From: Parvularcula sp039822105
GTDB taxonomy: Bacteria > Pseudomonadota > Alphaproteobacteria > Caulobacterales > Parvularculaceae
Reading direction: 5' to 3'
DNA length: 64,000 nt
Assembly (NCBI GenBank): GCA_039822105.1
Contig: JBCBMW010000006.1
Location: 1 to 64,000 of the forward strand
In this document: positions 16,546 through 25,413 of the stretch, piece after piece
How the letters are laid out: each line of letters begins with the position of its first letter
How positions within the stretch are numbered: the stretch's first letter is position 1
Position numbers and translations under genes: made by a program
The notes under the pieces: model-generated
What the model was told of the DNA's origin: nothing
Database searches by the model: none
The model's input: only the letters and a program-made list of their open reading frames with translations

Positions 16546-17422
16546 GGCGACCCGCCCCACCACCATTGCAGTGATCGGAGGATCGGGCATCTATGAGATG
16601 CCCGGTCTTACGGTAACATCGGTGGAAGAGGTCGAAACCCCTTGGGGCGCACCATCAGGACCGATCACCGTGGGGGAGCTGGACGGTGTCCGGCTCCTGT
16701 TCCTTTCTCGCCACGGCGCCGGGCACGTTATCCCGCCGAGCGATCTCAACCCCAGGGCCAACATCGCCGCGCTCAAAATGCTCGGCGCCACGGATGTCCT
16801 CTCCCTGTCGGCGTGCGGATCATTCCGTGAAGAGATGGCGCCAGGCCACTTCGTCGCCGTCGATCAATTCGTCGACCGGACCAAGGCCCGCGTTTCGAGT
16901 TTCTTTGAACCAGGCTGCGTGGCCCACGTGTCGATGGCGCATCCTGTCTGCAGCAGGCTGACGAAAGAAGCTGCTGCTGCTGCCCGTGCTGCGGGCGCAA
17001 CAGTTCACGACAGCGGTACCTATCTTGTGATGGAAGGCCCGCAGTTCTCCACCAAGGCGGAGAGTGAGCTCTACCGCTCTTGGGGTATGGACGTGATCGG
17101 CATGACCGCCATGCCGGAGGCGAAACTCGCGCGTGAGGCCGAGCTTCCTTACGCCATCCTTGGTATGGTCACGGACTATGATTGTTGGCACCCGGACCAT
17201 GGTGCTGTCGAGGTGGCCGCGGTCCTCGAGATCTTGAGCCAAAACCGAGAGCGCGGGCAGAAGACAGTGGCTGAACTGGCGCGGACGATTGGTGCGGAAA
17301 GAACGCCGTCGCCGGACGGTATCGAATCCGTCCTCGATTTCGCGATCGTGACCGCACCCGAAGCCCGAGATCCAGCGGTGACGAAAAAGCTCCAGCCGAT
17401 TGCAGGTCGCGTCCTCGGCTAA
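16535..17422 (+). CDS. mtnP: S-methyl-5'-thioadenosine phosphorylase
   Basis: MtnP splits methylthioadenosine to adenine and methylthioribose-1-phosphate for salvage. The 295-residue protein has the phosphate-binding AVIGGSGIYEM, the phosphate loop FLSRHGAGH, NPRANI, and the substrate pocket YLVMEGPQFSTKAESELY with GMTAMPEAKLARE. No ATG precedes the conserved region; the best start is TTG at 16535, overlapping the petC stop, so translation may be coupled. A purine nucleoside phosphorylase of the same family is the alternative, but the TAMPEA stretch favours MTA phosphorylase. Confidence 0.9.
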   Translation: MPTEATRPTTIAVIGGSGIYEMPGLTVTSVEEVETPWGAPSGPITVGELDGVRLLFLSRHGAGHVIPPSDLNPRANIAALKMLGATDVLSLSACGSFREEMAPGHFVAVDQFVDRTKARVSSFFEPGCVAHVSMAHPVCSRLTKEAAAAARAAGATVHDSGTYLVMEGPQFSTKAESELYRSWGMDVIGMTAMPEAKLAREAELPYAILGMVTDYDCWHPDHGAVEVAAVLEILSQNRERGQKTVAELARTIGAERTPSPDGIESVLDFAIVTAPEARDPAVTKKLQPIAGRVLG

Positions 17423-17434
17423 CAGCCTCACTTG

Positions 17435-17887
17435 CTAATGGTGGCTATGGCCACCACCGCGGCGTTGTTCTTTCACGCCAAGCTCGATCACTGTTTCCGC
17501 GCCGCTCTCAAACCGCAGCGTCGTCGTGCGTGTCTGACCAGCTTCCAGCGGCTCGTTGATCTCCATCAGCATCAGATGGTTCCCGCCGGGCTCGAGCACG
17601 ACAGAGCCGCCAGCGGCCAAGTCATAGCCCTCGACCGGGCGCATCCGCATCACACCGTCTTCATCCATCAGGACGGTGTGCAGCTCGGTGGTGCCAACGC
17701 CTTCGATCTCTGCCGCAATCAGGCGGTCCGCCTCAGGGCCTTCGAGCGTGAGGTAAGCGGCCGCCATCGATGCCCCTGGCGAAGGCAGGCGGATATACCC
17801 ATCTGTCACCGTGAGCTCGCTTGGCGCGTTTTCACCGCAGGCCGCGGCCGCCAGCATCGCGATCGTCACAATAGCAAGTTTGCGCAT
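17435..17887 (-). CDS. copper chaperone PCu(A)C
   Basis: The 150-residue periplasmic protein matches PCu(A)C, which delivers Cu(I) to the CuA site of cytochrome oxidase. The signal peptide ends in AAAC (Cys17), a possible lipobox. The copper motif H-(M)-x10-M-x21-H-x-M is visible from ELHTVLMDEDGVMRM to NHLMLM. The C-terminus is a Gly/His tail (GGGHSHH) that could bind further copper. It is convergent with mtnP, 12 bases apart, and close to the bc1 operon, consistent with a role in respiration. Confidence 0.9.
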   Translation of the reverse strand: MRKLAIVTIAMLAAAACGENAPSELTVTDGYIRLPSPGASMAAAYLTLEGPEADRLIAAEIEGVGTTELHTVLMDEDGVMRMRPVEGYDLAAGGSVVLEPGGNHLMLMEINEPLEAGQTRTTTLRFESGAETVIELGVKEQRRGGGHSHH

Positions 17888-17994
17888 GGGTTCGGTTCTC
17901 CTTGAGCCCGCCCAGCCGATGGCATAACGCCGAGCTTGAGCCTCGTCATCGCTATGGCGGGGCTTTGTCCAAAAAGCCGCAGATGGGAATGCGT

Positions 17995-18219
17995 ATGAAC
18001 AACCAAGAAATCGACCAGCTGCAGTCCTTTCTCCGCCGCCGGTTCAACGATCAAACACTGACCGTGCGGGCCCGTCCGAACAAAGAGGACTCCGCTGAAG
18101 TGTATATCGGCGAGGAGTTCATCGGCGTGTTGAGCCGCGACGATGAAGACGAAGATCTGAGCTACGATTTCCATATGGCCATCCTCGACGTCGATCTGGA
18201 CACGGTTGGCTCAGCGTAA
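17995..18219 (+). CDS. DUF3126 family protein
   Basis: This 74-residue protein belongs to DUF3126, a small family largely confined to alphaproteobacteria with no known function. The recognisable core is LQSFLRRRFND followed by AEVYIGEEFIGVLSRDDEDEDLSY and a hydrophobic FHMAILDVDL end. It is acidic, cytoplasmic and has no Cys. ATGs at 17983 and 17989 are alternative starts. It overlaps the next gene by 14 bases, implying translational coupling with the UDG-family protein. Confidence 0.8.
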   Translation: MNNQEIDQLQSFLRRRFNDQTLTVRARPNKEDSAEVYIGEEFIGVLSRDDEDEDLSYDFHMAILDVDLDTVGSA

Positions 18220-18853
18220 GGCCATTGCCGCCGTTTCGGCCGACGCGCGCGCCTGCCGTCACTGTGAGGAGCAGGGGCTGATCCCTGCTGCCCATCCTGT
18301 TTTCCAATTGCCGCCCACCGCGCGGATCGGGATTTTTGGTCAGGCGCCGGGCAACCTCGCGCATGTTGAGGGGCGCCCCTTCGCGGATCCTTCGGGGGTC
18401 CGCCTTCGCCAATGGCTAGGGGTCGACGAGGACACGTTCTACCACTCGGGCGTCTTTGCGGTGGTACCGATGGCGCTCTGCTTTCCTGGCTATGACGGCA
18501 CAGGCAAAACGGGGAAGGGCGGTGACCTCCCGCCGCCCAAAGTCTGCGCTGAGATTTGGCGGGAAAAGCTCCTTGCACCGCTCAAAGGACAATTGGAGTT
18601 GGTGCTCCTTGTCGGGAGCTACGCCCAGGACTGGCACCTTGGTGATCAGAAGCGCAAGACACTGACGGAAACGGTGAAGGCCTGGCGCAGTTTTGCCAAG
18701 GACCCTGTCACGGGCGCGAAGGTCTTTGTGCTCCCGCACCCCAGTTGGCGCAACACCGCTTGGCTCAAAAAGAACCCGTGGTTTGAGGATGAGGTTTTGC
18801 CCGAAATTCAATCAGAGGTCGCCCGCCTACGGAGCGACCCCACCCAAACCTAG
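18206..18853 (+). CDS. uracil-DNA glycosylase superfamily protein with four Cys
   Basis: The 215-residue product belongs to the UDG superfamily (COG1573-like). Motif A is GQAPGNLAHVEGRPFADPSG (residues 45-64) and the second motif is HPSW (His178). Cys17, Cys20 (CRHC), Cys92 and Cys114 fit a family 4/5-like Fe-S cluster, but the last spacing is 21 residues, longer than usual, owing to a Gly/Lys-rich insertion. GQAPG replaces GEAPG, and FADPSG replaces the common FVGPAG. The start is TTG at 18206, inside the DUF3126 gene. Its substrate is uncertain. The stop overlaps the convergent ABC gene by 4 bases. Confidence 0.8.
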   Translation: MAQRKAIAAVSADARACRHCEEQGLIPAAHPVFQLPPTARIGIFGQAPGNLAHVEGRPFADPSGVRLRQWLGVDEDTFYHSGVFAVVPMALCFPGYDGTGKTGKGGDLPPPKVCAEIWREKLLAPLKGQLELVLLVGSYAQDWHLGDQKRKTLTETVKAWRSFAKDPVTGAKVFVLPHPSWRNTAWLKKNPWFEDEVLPEIQSEVARLRSDPTQT

Positions 18854-20697
18854 GCGGACGCCGTCTCGCGTTCCGGCCTGTCGCCCTTTTTCTTCACCGT
18901 CGATTGTTGACGCCAAAGCCGCGCGTAGAGGCCGTCTTTGCTCAAGAGCTCTTTATGCGTACCGCTTTCGGCCACCCCGCCGTCGTCGAGGACCACGATC
19001 TGATCGGCGTCGATGATGGTGGAGAGACGATGCGCGATGACAATCGATGTTCGACCTTCTGAGACATCGCGCAGTGCTGAGAGAATTCCCGCTTCGGTCT
19101 CGCTATCAAGGGCAGAGGTCGCTTCGTCGAGGATCAGGATCGGCGGGTTCTTGATGATCGTCCGTGCGATCGCGACCCGCTGCTTCTCACCACCAGAGAG
19201 TTTGAGCCCGCGCTCGCCCACGAGCGTTTCGTATTGATCAGGGAGCGAATTGACGAAAGTGTTGATCTGCGCCATCCACGCGGCTTGCTCAATATCGTCC
19301 GCCGTCGCCTGATCGGATGCGTAGCCGATGTTGTACCCGATCGTATCGTTGAACAGCACGGTGTCTTGCGGTACCACGCCAAGAGACGCGCGCAGACTGG
19401 TTTGCGTCACATCCCTCAGATCGTGACCATCGATGCAGATCGAACCTCCGGTCACGTCATAAAATCGGAACAGCAGCTTGGCGATCGTTGACTTGCCCGC
19501 GCCGGATGGCCCGACGATGGCCGTTTTCTTGCCCGCTTCGGCGGTGAACGAGACGCCTTTCAGCACCTCGCGCTTGTCGGAGTAGCCAAAGCGTACATCC
19601 TGGAACGTCACCGGTCCCTTCGTCGAGGGCAGCTCATAGGCATCGTCTTTGTCCGCGACATCGGGTTCAATCTTCAACAGATCGAACATCTTCTCCATGT
19701 CGATGAGGGACTGTTTGATCTCACGGTAGGCGAAACCCAGGATGTTGAGCGGCTGGTAGAGCTGCATCATGATCAGGCTAACGGCCGTCAGCTCACCGAT
19801 GCCGTAACGTCCCCCGGCGACACCATGGGCCGTGATCGCAAGGGCGCCGACCATCCCTATATTGATGATTGCCGCCTGGCCGATATTGACCCACGCGAGG
19901 GAGAGTTGCGATGTGATGGCCGCGTCTTGATAGTCTTCCAGAGCCTTGGAGAAACGTTCCGTCTCGCGCGTTTCTGTGCCGAACAGCTTCACGGTTTCGA
20001 AGTTGAGAAGGGCATCGACGGAACGCGACGAGGCGAGTTGGTCCTTCTCATTCATGGTGCGGCGGAATTTGAGGCGCCACTCGGTCGAACTTGCGGTGAA
20101 CCAAAAGTAGCCAACCACGGTTGATGCTGCGAGCAACGAAAGACCGATCTCGAACTGGACGGCAAAGATGACGCACACATAGATCAGCAACAGGAATGTT
20201 GGTCCAATGTTGAAAAACAGAAACCGGAACAAGAAATCGATGGATCTGTTGCCGCGTTCAAGGATTCGGGAAAGGCTGCCGGTCTTCCGTGCCAGGTGAA
20301 AGTCGAGGGAGAGACCCTGGAGGTGCCTGAAGACGTCTACGCCAACTTCGCGCTGGGCAGTTTGCCCCACCTTCGCAAACAGGAACTCGCGCATTTGCGG
20401 TATGACCACGGACAAAAACCGCAGCGCGCCATATCCTGCGATAAAGCCGAACACCGCGGCTGCCACACCCATGGCCGGGTCTTGGGATGCAAGGCTGTTG
20501 ATCCCATTAGCCAGCAGTAGCGGTGCCTGCACCGTGATGATCGTACCGATCAGGATGGCCGTCACGGACGCGATGATCCGCAGTTTGAAGTCCGGACGCC
20601 CCTTTTTCCAAAGGTAGGGGAACAGTTTTGCGAGCCCCGCCAACTGCTCAGCCAGCGTGGACACGCGCGCTGTTTCCAGATCAACAGATTTCGACAT
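18850..20697 (-). CDS. Atm1-type ABC exporter (membrane-ATPase fusion)
   Basis: The 615-residue half-transporter has six transmembrane helices (about residues 30-330) and an ATPase domain with Walker A GPSGAGKST, signature LSGGEKQRVAIART, Walker B ILILDEATSALD and the switch His in AHRLSTI. KKGRPDFKLRI and the ETVKLFGTE region match Atm1/HMT1-type exporters, which move glutathione-linked sulfur or metal conjugates out of the cytosol. It probably works as a homodimer. It lies 43 bases downstream of lptD on the same strand, where many relatives have surA and pdxA instead. Confidence 0.9.
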   Translation of the reverse strand: MSKSVDLETARVSTLAEQLAGLAKLFPYLWKKGRPDFKLRIIASVTAILIGTIITVQAPLLLANGINSLASQDPAMGVAAAVFGFIAGYGALRFLSVVIPQMREFLFAKVGQTAQREVGVDVFRHLQGLSLDFHLARKTGSLSRILERGNRSIDFLFRFLFFNIGPTFLLLIYVCVIFAVQFEIGLSLLAASTVVGYFWFTASSTEWRLKFRRTMNEKDQLASSRSVDALLNFETVKLFGTETRETERFSKALEDYQDAAITSQLSLAWVNIGQAAIINIGMVGALAITAHGVAGGRYGIGELTAVSLIMMQLYQPLNILGFAYREIKQSLIDMEKMFDLLKIEPDVADKDDAYELPSTKGPVTFQDVRFGYSDKREVLKGVSFTAEAGKKTAIVGPSGAGKSTIAKLLFRFYDVTGGSICIDGHDLRDVTQTSLRASLGVVPQDTVLFNDTIGYNIGYASDQATADDIEQAAWMAQINTFVNSLPDQYETLVGERGLKLSGGEKQRVAIARTIIKNPPILILDEATSALDSETEAGILSALRDVSEGRTSIVIAHRLSTIIDADQIVVLDDGGVAESGTHKELLSKDGLYARLWRQQSTVKKKGDRPERETASA

Positions 20698-20740
20698 ATC
20701 GGCTCCCTCAGCGGCCGATGGCGGGGAGCCGCGGCTGCAT

Positions 20741-22975
20741 CTATTCGAAGCCTATCACATCGACGCGGACGAGGATCGAACGGTTTTGTTCGAACCCGTC
20801 CCTGGTGCTGTCATCAAAGGAATAGGTCACCGACAGCGCCGCGCAGTTGTTGGCGATGCGCAGGGCGAGGCGAGTGTTTGTCGTATCCCCGCTATCGAGG
20901 TTTTGGGCCTGGATAGCGGCCAAAGAGACGTATCTGTTGAAACGCATGCTGGCATTCAGCGTCAGGAACTCGTCCCGGTCCTGCTCGGTGATAACCTCGT
21001 CGGCTTCGGTCCGGAGATAGGTGACGCCAGCCGAGGCGGGTCCCAGCCGGGTTGTGGCGGTCGACTCAACGCGGCGGAAGGAACCCGTATCATCGTCGAT
21101 CCGCAACCTGTTATCGAGCGCCAGATATCGGCCCCATTGAAGCTCCATGGCGGCCACGATGTCGGATGCCTCTTCGCCAAGACCTGTGTCATCCAAAAAC
21201 GAGTCAGATGTTGACGCGCGGAACTGTGTGCCGATCACGCCGTTGGCTGAGAAGTTCGAGCCCAAGACAGCGGCGGCTGAGATGCCGACATTGACCCGCT
21301 GTCCATCCTCCCACTGATCAAGCCCCGTACCCTTGGAGAAGTCGAAAAGGGTGACGGTGTCGTATTGGAAGAACTGGCTGTCCTCGTTAAAGACTTCATC
21401 TGTGAACGACCGGTTAGGGCTGATGACGGCCTGTACCCTCGGTTCGATGACAACGCTGTTGCCTCTGCCGAGCCGTGCCAGGGGATAGGACCACTCCATG
21501 CCCACCGTGGGGAGGAGCCGGAAGGTTTCGAACCGATCTTCCTCGAGGTTGTTTGGCAGCTCAGCTCGGCATGCTTCGAACGCGCTCGCGCTGTTGTTCT
21601 CAGCATTGCATGCTTGAGTTCCCGCCGTGGCATTGCGGTAGGCGTAGCCATCACCGCGCAATTCTCCGAACACCTCAAACCTATGCCCAGACTTGGTCAT
21701 GTGGGTGGCGTGGTACTCGGCCTCGGTGGAGACGCGGAGGGAATCGAGGCCAGCCTCACGGTTGAGGACCAAGAGGCTGTTGTTGGTTTCAAGCTCGCCG
21801 CCCAAAAGGTTGAACCGGCGTTGGTGACTAAGCCGGGGCAAGGCCTCTGCTGTGAAGTCCTGGTCCTCGCCTAAACGCAGGGTTTGGAATTGGATCGCAG
21901 ACAGATCAATCGTCGAATTCTCACGCCGGCGATCGAACGTCACGATGCTCTCGAGACGGTCAGGCCTCACGAAGCCGAGATTCTCTCGCAGGGCCCCAAC
22001 GGGTTCAAGTTCATATGTACGCAGATAACCTTTGTCCGAGACGTAATCGACGTCGGCGAGAAGGTTCCAGTCGTTGCCCAGGTCGCGTTCGTATCGGCTG
22101 AAAAAATGCCAGCGAAAGTCGTCCGGGTCACCCGGTTCTTGGCTGAGATCGTTGGTCGGGCTGATAAAGCCCGATTGTATGACGGCGGACGAATTGTAGG
22201 TGTTGCGCCGCCACTCACCCTTCACCAGTGTCCCCAGATTGGTCATGTGGCGCGGCGCGAACGTGACGTCCTGATAGTCTGAGATCACGAAGTAGTAGGG
22301 GATTTCGATCTCGACGCCTGTCCGGGTGGAGTTGCCGATTTGAGGTGCAAGCAAACCGCTCTTCCGCTTCGCAGAGGGATCAGGCACCTGGATCCAGGGG
22401 ATATAGACGGTCGGGATACCGAGCACTTCGAGGAAGGCGTTTTGAAAGCGCATCACTTGGGCTTCCTCAACTTGGGTCACCTTGCGCGCTTTCACCTGCC
22501 ACAGGGGGCGGTCGCGCTGGAAACCCTGATCGCAGACTGAGCATAGGGTGAAGGTGCCTTTGCGCAGCTCGTTGCGCCCGTTTTCGCGCCTGATCGCCGT
22601 GGCGGCAGCAACTGTGCCTTGGACGCCGAGTTCAGTCTCAAACGCCTCGATCAGGCCGTTTTTGAAGTCGCTGCTGAGCTCTGCGCGTTCGGCAAAATAG
22701 AGCTCGCCCGTTTCCCCCCGCACCGCCACGTTGCCCTCGGCGGTGATAATGTCGGCCTCGATATCGTAAACGACCCGATCAGCACGCAAAAACTGCTCGC
22801 CCCGGATAGCGCGGACATCGCCTTCAGCGATCAGCGGACCGCCCATCACCTCGCGATAGATCTCGTCCGCCGTCAGGATCACATCATCGGGGTCCGGCGG
22901 CGGCCTTTGTTCTTCCACCGGTTGTGCGGCGACCGTCAGAGTCGCGCCCAAGGCGAAAAGAAGCGTGCTTAGCAT
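20741..22975 (-). CDS. lptD: LPS-assembly outer membrane protein LptD
   Basis: LptD inserts LPS into the outer leaflet of the outer membrane together with LptE. The 744-residue product has a signal peptide, an N-terminal OstA/LptA-like jellyroll (ADEIYREVMGGPLIAEGDVRA, ADRVVYDIEADIITAEGNV) and a C-terminal barrel with the family motifs VYIPWIQVPDPSAKRKSG, GVEIEIPYYF and TYSFDD. Cys pairs at CSVC and QACNAENN/FEACRAE could form the structural disulfides. It lies 77 bases downstream of lptG, making lptF-lptG-lptD a likely transcription unit. surA, a frequent next gene, is absent. Confidence 0.95.
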   Translation of the reverse strand: MLSTLLFALGATLTVAAQPVEEQRPPPDPDDVILTADEIYREVMGGPLIAEGDVRAIRGEQFLRADRVVYDIEADIITAEGNVAVRGETGELYFAERAELSSDFKNGLIEAFETELGVQGTVAAATAIRRENGRNELRKGTFTLCSVCDQGFQRDRPLWQVKARKVTQVEEAQVMRFQNAFLEVLGIPTVYIPWIQVPDPSAKRKSGLLAPQIGNSTRTGVEIEIPYYFVISDYQDVTFAPRHMTNLGTLVKGEWRRNTYNSSAVIQSGFISPTNDLSQEPGDPDDFRWHFFSRYERDLGNDWNLLADVDYVSDKGYLRTYELEPVGALRENLGFVRPDRLESIVTFDRRRENSTIDLSAIQFQTLRLGEDQDFTAEALPRLSHQRRFNLLGGELETNNSLLVLNREAGLDSLRVSTEAEYHATHMTKSGHRFEVFGELRGDGYAYRNATAGTQACNAENNSASAFEACRAELPNNLEEDRFETFRLLPTVGMEWSYPLARLGRGNSVVIEPRVQAVISPNRSFTDEVFNEDSQFFQYDTVTLFDFSKGTGLDQWEDGQRVNVGISAAAVLGSNFSANGVIGTQFRASTSDSFLDDTGLGEEASDIVAAMELQWGRYLALDNRLRIDDDTGSFRRVESTATTRLGPASAGVTYLRTEADEVITEQDRDEFLTLNASMRFNRYVSLAAIQAQNLDSGDTTNTRLALRIANNCAALSVTYSFDDSTRDGFEQNRSILVRVDVIGFE

Positions 22976-23052
22976 AGGGTTAGCGGTCCTGTTGAAGGGA
23001 TCGATTAGACGGGTTTCGTTAACCGTCCTTGAGCATCAGGCCAGCCCTGATG

Positions 23053-24153
23053 TTAACCGTCTTCCCTAAAAAGAAGGACAGTGACCCCAATCAGCAACGC
23101 TATAGACGGCGGGGTCCAGGCCGCGATCCGTACAGGGACGAGTCCTGCTTCCGCCACGGCAGAAGAAAACTGAATCGCGATAAACGCGGCAAACCCCGCG
23201 AAGATGCCGTAGATGATGAGCGTGAAGGTACCCCCCGAGCGGGCATGGATCGGAAGGGCGAAGACGCAGCCGATCACCGCCATCGCCGCGAGTTTGAGCG
23301 GCATCGCGAACAGCTCATGCAGCCTCAGGGAGAAAGGCTCGAGCGGGACGCCGGCACCGCCAATCCGCTGCATCAGTCCTGGTAAGGTCCAAAGACTGAG
23401 GCTCTCGGGGCGGGTGTTGGCGAGCACCAGATCATCAAGCTCAAACGTCGTGTCGAACGTGACATCTCCGACGATGGTGGGAACGTCGCCGCCAGGCGCG
23501 CTGCGCATTGCCTCGATAAGGGTCAGTTGTTGGTCGCGAAAGACCGCTTTGTCCGCATCAAAACGTTCAACGAACGCGCCGTCGTCTCTCTTCTTCCAGA
23601 CAAAGACGCTTTCCATCACGTCCTCGTCGTAAAGGACCCTGTCAGCATGGATCAGGATCACCCCTTCCTCTTGCTCCTGACGCAGCCAGACACCGCGGCG
23701 GAACGTCTTCTCCGCATTGCTGCCTGACCCGCGCACCTCGTTGAGGAGATTGTCAGAGCTCAAGGACATACGGGTCGTGAGCGGATCAACCGCTACGGCA
23801 AGCACCGTGCCGATCATCAAGGCGAGCACCACAGGAGCGCCGACAAGGCGCCACACGGAGAAACCAGCTGCGCGCAACACCGCGATCTCTAGCGACCGCG
23901 CCATTTGGGCCATCGCCATCAACGTGCCGAACAGCATAATGAAGGGCGAGAGGATCATCAGCAATTGGGGTGCACGGAGCAGCGTCAGTGTCGCAGCCGT
24001 TCCCACCCCAGCTTCAGGCCGGTTGCTCACCTGACGGAGCGCTTCGAGAAAGTCGATCGACACGATGAGCGCAAACGAGGCGGCACCGAGGATCACCACA
24101 TTCCTGAACGTCCGCTCCATCAAATAGCGCTCGGCGAGGGTGGTCTCAATCAT
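23053..24153 (-). CDS. lptG: LPS export ABC transporter permease LptG
   Basis: LptG pairs with LptF to form the inner-membrane channel that LptB2 powers to extract LPS. The 366-residue protein has about six transmembrane helices: one near residues 18-36, others at about 60-90 and 100-125, and three at the C-terminus (SLRLHELFAMPLKLAAMAV and on). The middle is a periplasmic beta-jellyroll of about 130 residues. Its ATG overlaps the stop of lptF (ATGA), so the two are translationally coupled. Confidence 0.92.
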   Translation of the reverse strand: MIETTLAERYLMERTFRNVVILGAASFALIVSIDFLEALRQVSNRPEAGVGTAATLTLLRAPQLLMILSPFIMLFGTLMAMAQMARSLEIAVLRAAGFSVWRLVGAPVVLALMIGTVLAVAVDPLTTRMSLSSDNLLNEVRGSGSNAEKTFRRGVWLRQEQEEGVILIHADRVLYDEDVMESVFVWKKRDDGAFVERFDADKAVFRDQQLTLIEAMRSAPGGDVPTIVGDVTFDTTFELDDLVLANTRPESLSLWTLPGLMQRIGGAGVPLEPFSLRLHELFAMPLKLAAMAVIGCVFALPIHARSGGTFTLIIYGIFAGFAAFIAIQFSSAVAEAGLVPVRIAAWTPPSIALLIGVTVLLFREDG

Positions 24154-25307
24154 GCGCTCGCCTCCACCGGGGCCTGACGATCACGCTGGCGCTGGATCCA
24201 AAGGTCACTGCGGAAGCGGTAGCGGTTCGGATTGGCGACAATCACCATACAGACGACAATCGTTCCAAGCGGTACGGCATACTGCACCGTGTTGAACGCG
24301 GGCAGGTCGGAAGCCACGCTTTGCGAGAGATAACCGACGATGCGAATGAGGCCTGCGGTCAGGCTCGCGAGCAAAATCCGCTTTCCGTATCCGCGCCTGG
24401 ACGTCGTCGCCGTCAAGAGGAACGACGCGGCCAACAACACGAAAGCGATGCAGTACAAGGGGGTTGCGAGCCGCGAATGCCCCTCGGAGATCAAACGGCC
24501 AGCGAGTTGCTGATCGTAGGGGTTGTCGAGATCAGGATTGAGAAGCTCGCTGAGATACCGCTCGGTTCCCTCATAGTTGCGGGCCGCGCCGCGGTCGCCG
24601 CCGAGCTCCGCCATATCGATGGCGGTCTCGTTGAAGCGAACGATCTCGATCTTCCCCGTTTCTGCGTCCTGCCATTGCGCGGTGCCGCGCAGCAGGAAGA
24701 GGCGGGGTCCAACCTCGGTCACCGCAAAGACGCCGTTTTCTGCCGTATAGGTCGTCTCCCGGGCCGGATCGCGGGCGTCGTAGATATGCAGGCCCACATA
24801 CTGATCGCCGGGCCGCACGTCTTCGGCATAAACCGTGAGGCCAGCCACAACCTCGGTGAACACCCGGTCCCGCACGAGTGAGCTCGCGAGATTGTTCCGC
24901 ACGTCATAGATCGTGTCTTTAAGCAGCCGATAGCTGCGCGGCTGGAGATCCAAATTCACGTAGGACACCGCCGCTGTTGCCAGCACCGAGAGCACCAAGA
25001 GAGGCTTTGCCAGCCGCAAACGACTTGCACCGGCGGCTCGCATCACGGGGATTTCGCTGTCCACCATCAAAGAGTTGATGACGTAGAGACACGCCGCCAG
25101 CAGCGCGATCGGCAGGACGAGGCCGACGAGGCTGGGGATCAACAGGACCGTCACTTTGAAGAAGGCAAGCAAACTACCCCCATCATCAACAATCAGGTCC
25201 ATTCTGTTCAGAACTTGGGTGAGCCAAGCCACCGCCGTGGTGCATGCCAGAATCAGAAGAAAGGGCACCAAAGTCTGCCGGAAGATGTAGCGGTCGAGGC
25301 GGCTCAA
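24150..25307 (-). CDS. lptF: LPS export ABC transporter permease LptF
   Basis: LptF is the partner permease of LptG. The product has an N-terminal SRLDRYIFRQTLVPF helix typical of LptF, two further helices by residue 120, a periplasmic jellyroll (about 130-265), and three C-terminal helices. I prefer the TTG at 25307, which gives the family-like start MSRLDRYI and has GAGGA 4 bases upstream; another TTG at 25346 would add 13 residues. It is divergent from pepA, an arrangement common in alphaproteobacteria. Confidence 0.9.
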   Translation of the reverse strand: MSRLDRYIFRQTLVPFLLILACTTAVAWLTQVLNRMDLIVDDGGSLLAFFKVTVLLIPSLVGLVLPIALLAACLYVINSLMVDSEIPVMRAAGASRLRLAKPLLVLSVLATAAVSYVNLDLQPRSYRLLKDTIYDVRNNLASSLVRDRVFTEVVAGLTVYAEDVRPGDQYVGLHIYDARDPARETTYTAENGVFAVTEVGPRLFLLRGTAQWQDAETGKIEIVRFNETAIDMAELGGDRGAARNYEGTERYLSELLNPDLDNPYDQQLAGRLISEGHSRLATPLYCIAFVLLAASFLLTATTSRRGYGKRILLASLTAGLIRIVGYLSQSVASDLPAFNTVQYAVPLGTIVVCMVIVANPNRYRFRSDLWIQRQRDRQAPVEASA

Positions 25308-25413
25308 CGGATCCTCATCGGTAGCGGCAGCGCTGGGGATTTCCAACGCTAGCCAAGGCGCCTAGCACGGAAATCTGAACGGTTACGAGGCCGTCTTTGA
25401 AATGGAGAATGCA

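Noticed and set aside
15427..16590. Long minus-strand open frame (387 codons) over petC
   Set aside because: It is antisense to a well-supported cytochrome c1 with haem and Met-ligand motifs, has no recognisable domain and is a composition shadow of a GC-rich gene.
17449..17465. GGTGGC/GCCACC inverted repeat at the mtnP/PCuAC convergent ends
   Set aside because: It lies in the His-tail codons of the copper chaperone gene and has no T-run, so I did not call a terminator.
18490..18530. P-loop-like GTGKTGKGG stretch in the UDG-family protein
   Set aside because: It lacks the hydrophobic strand before and the Ser/Thr spacing of Walker A, and lies in an insertion between two cluster Cys.
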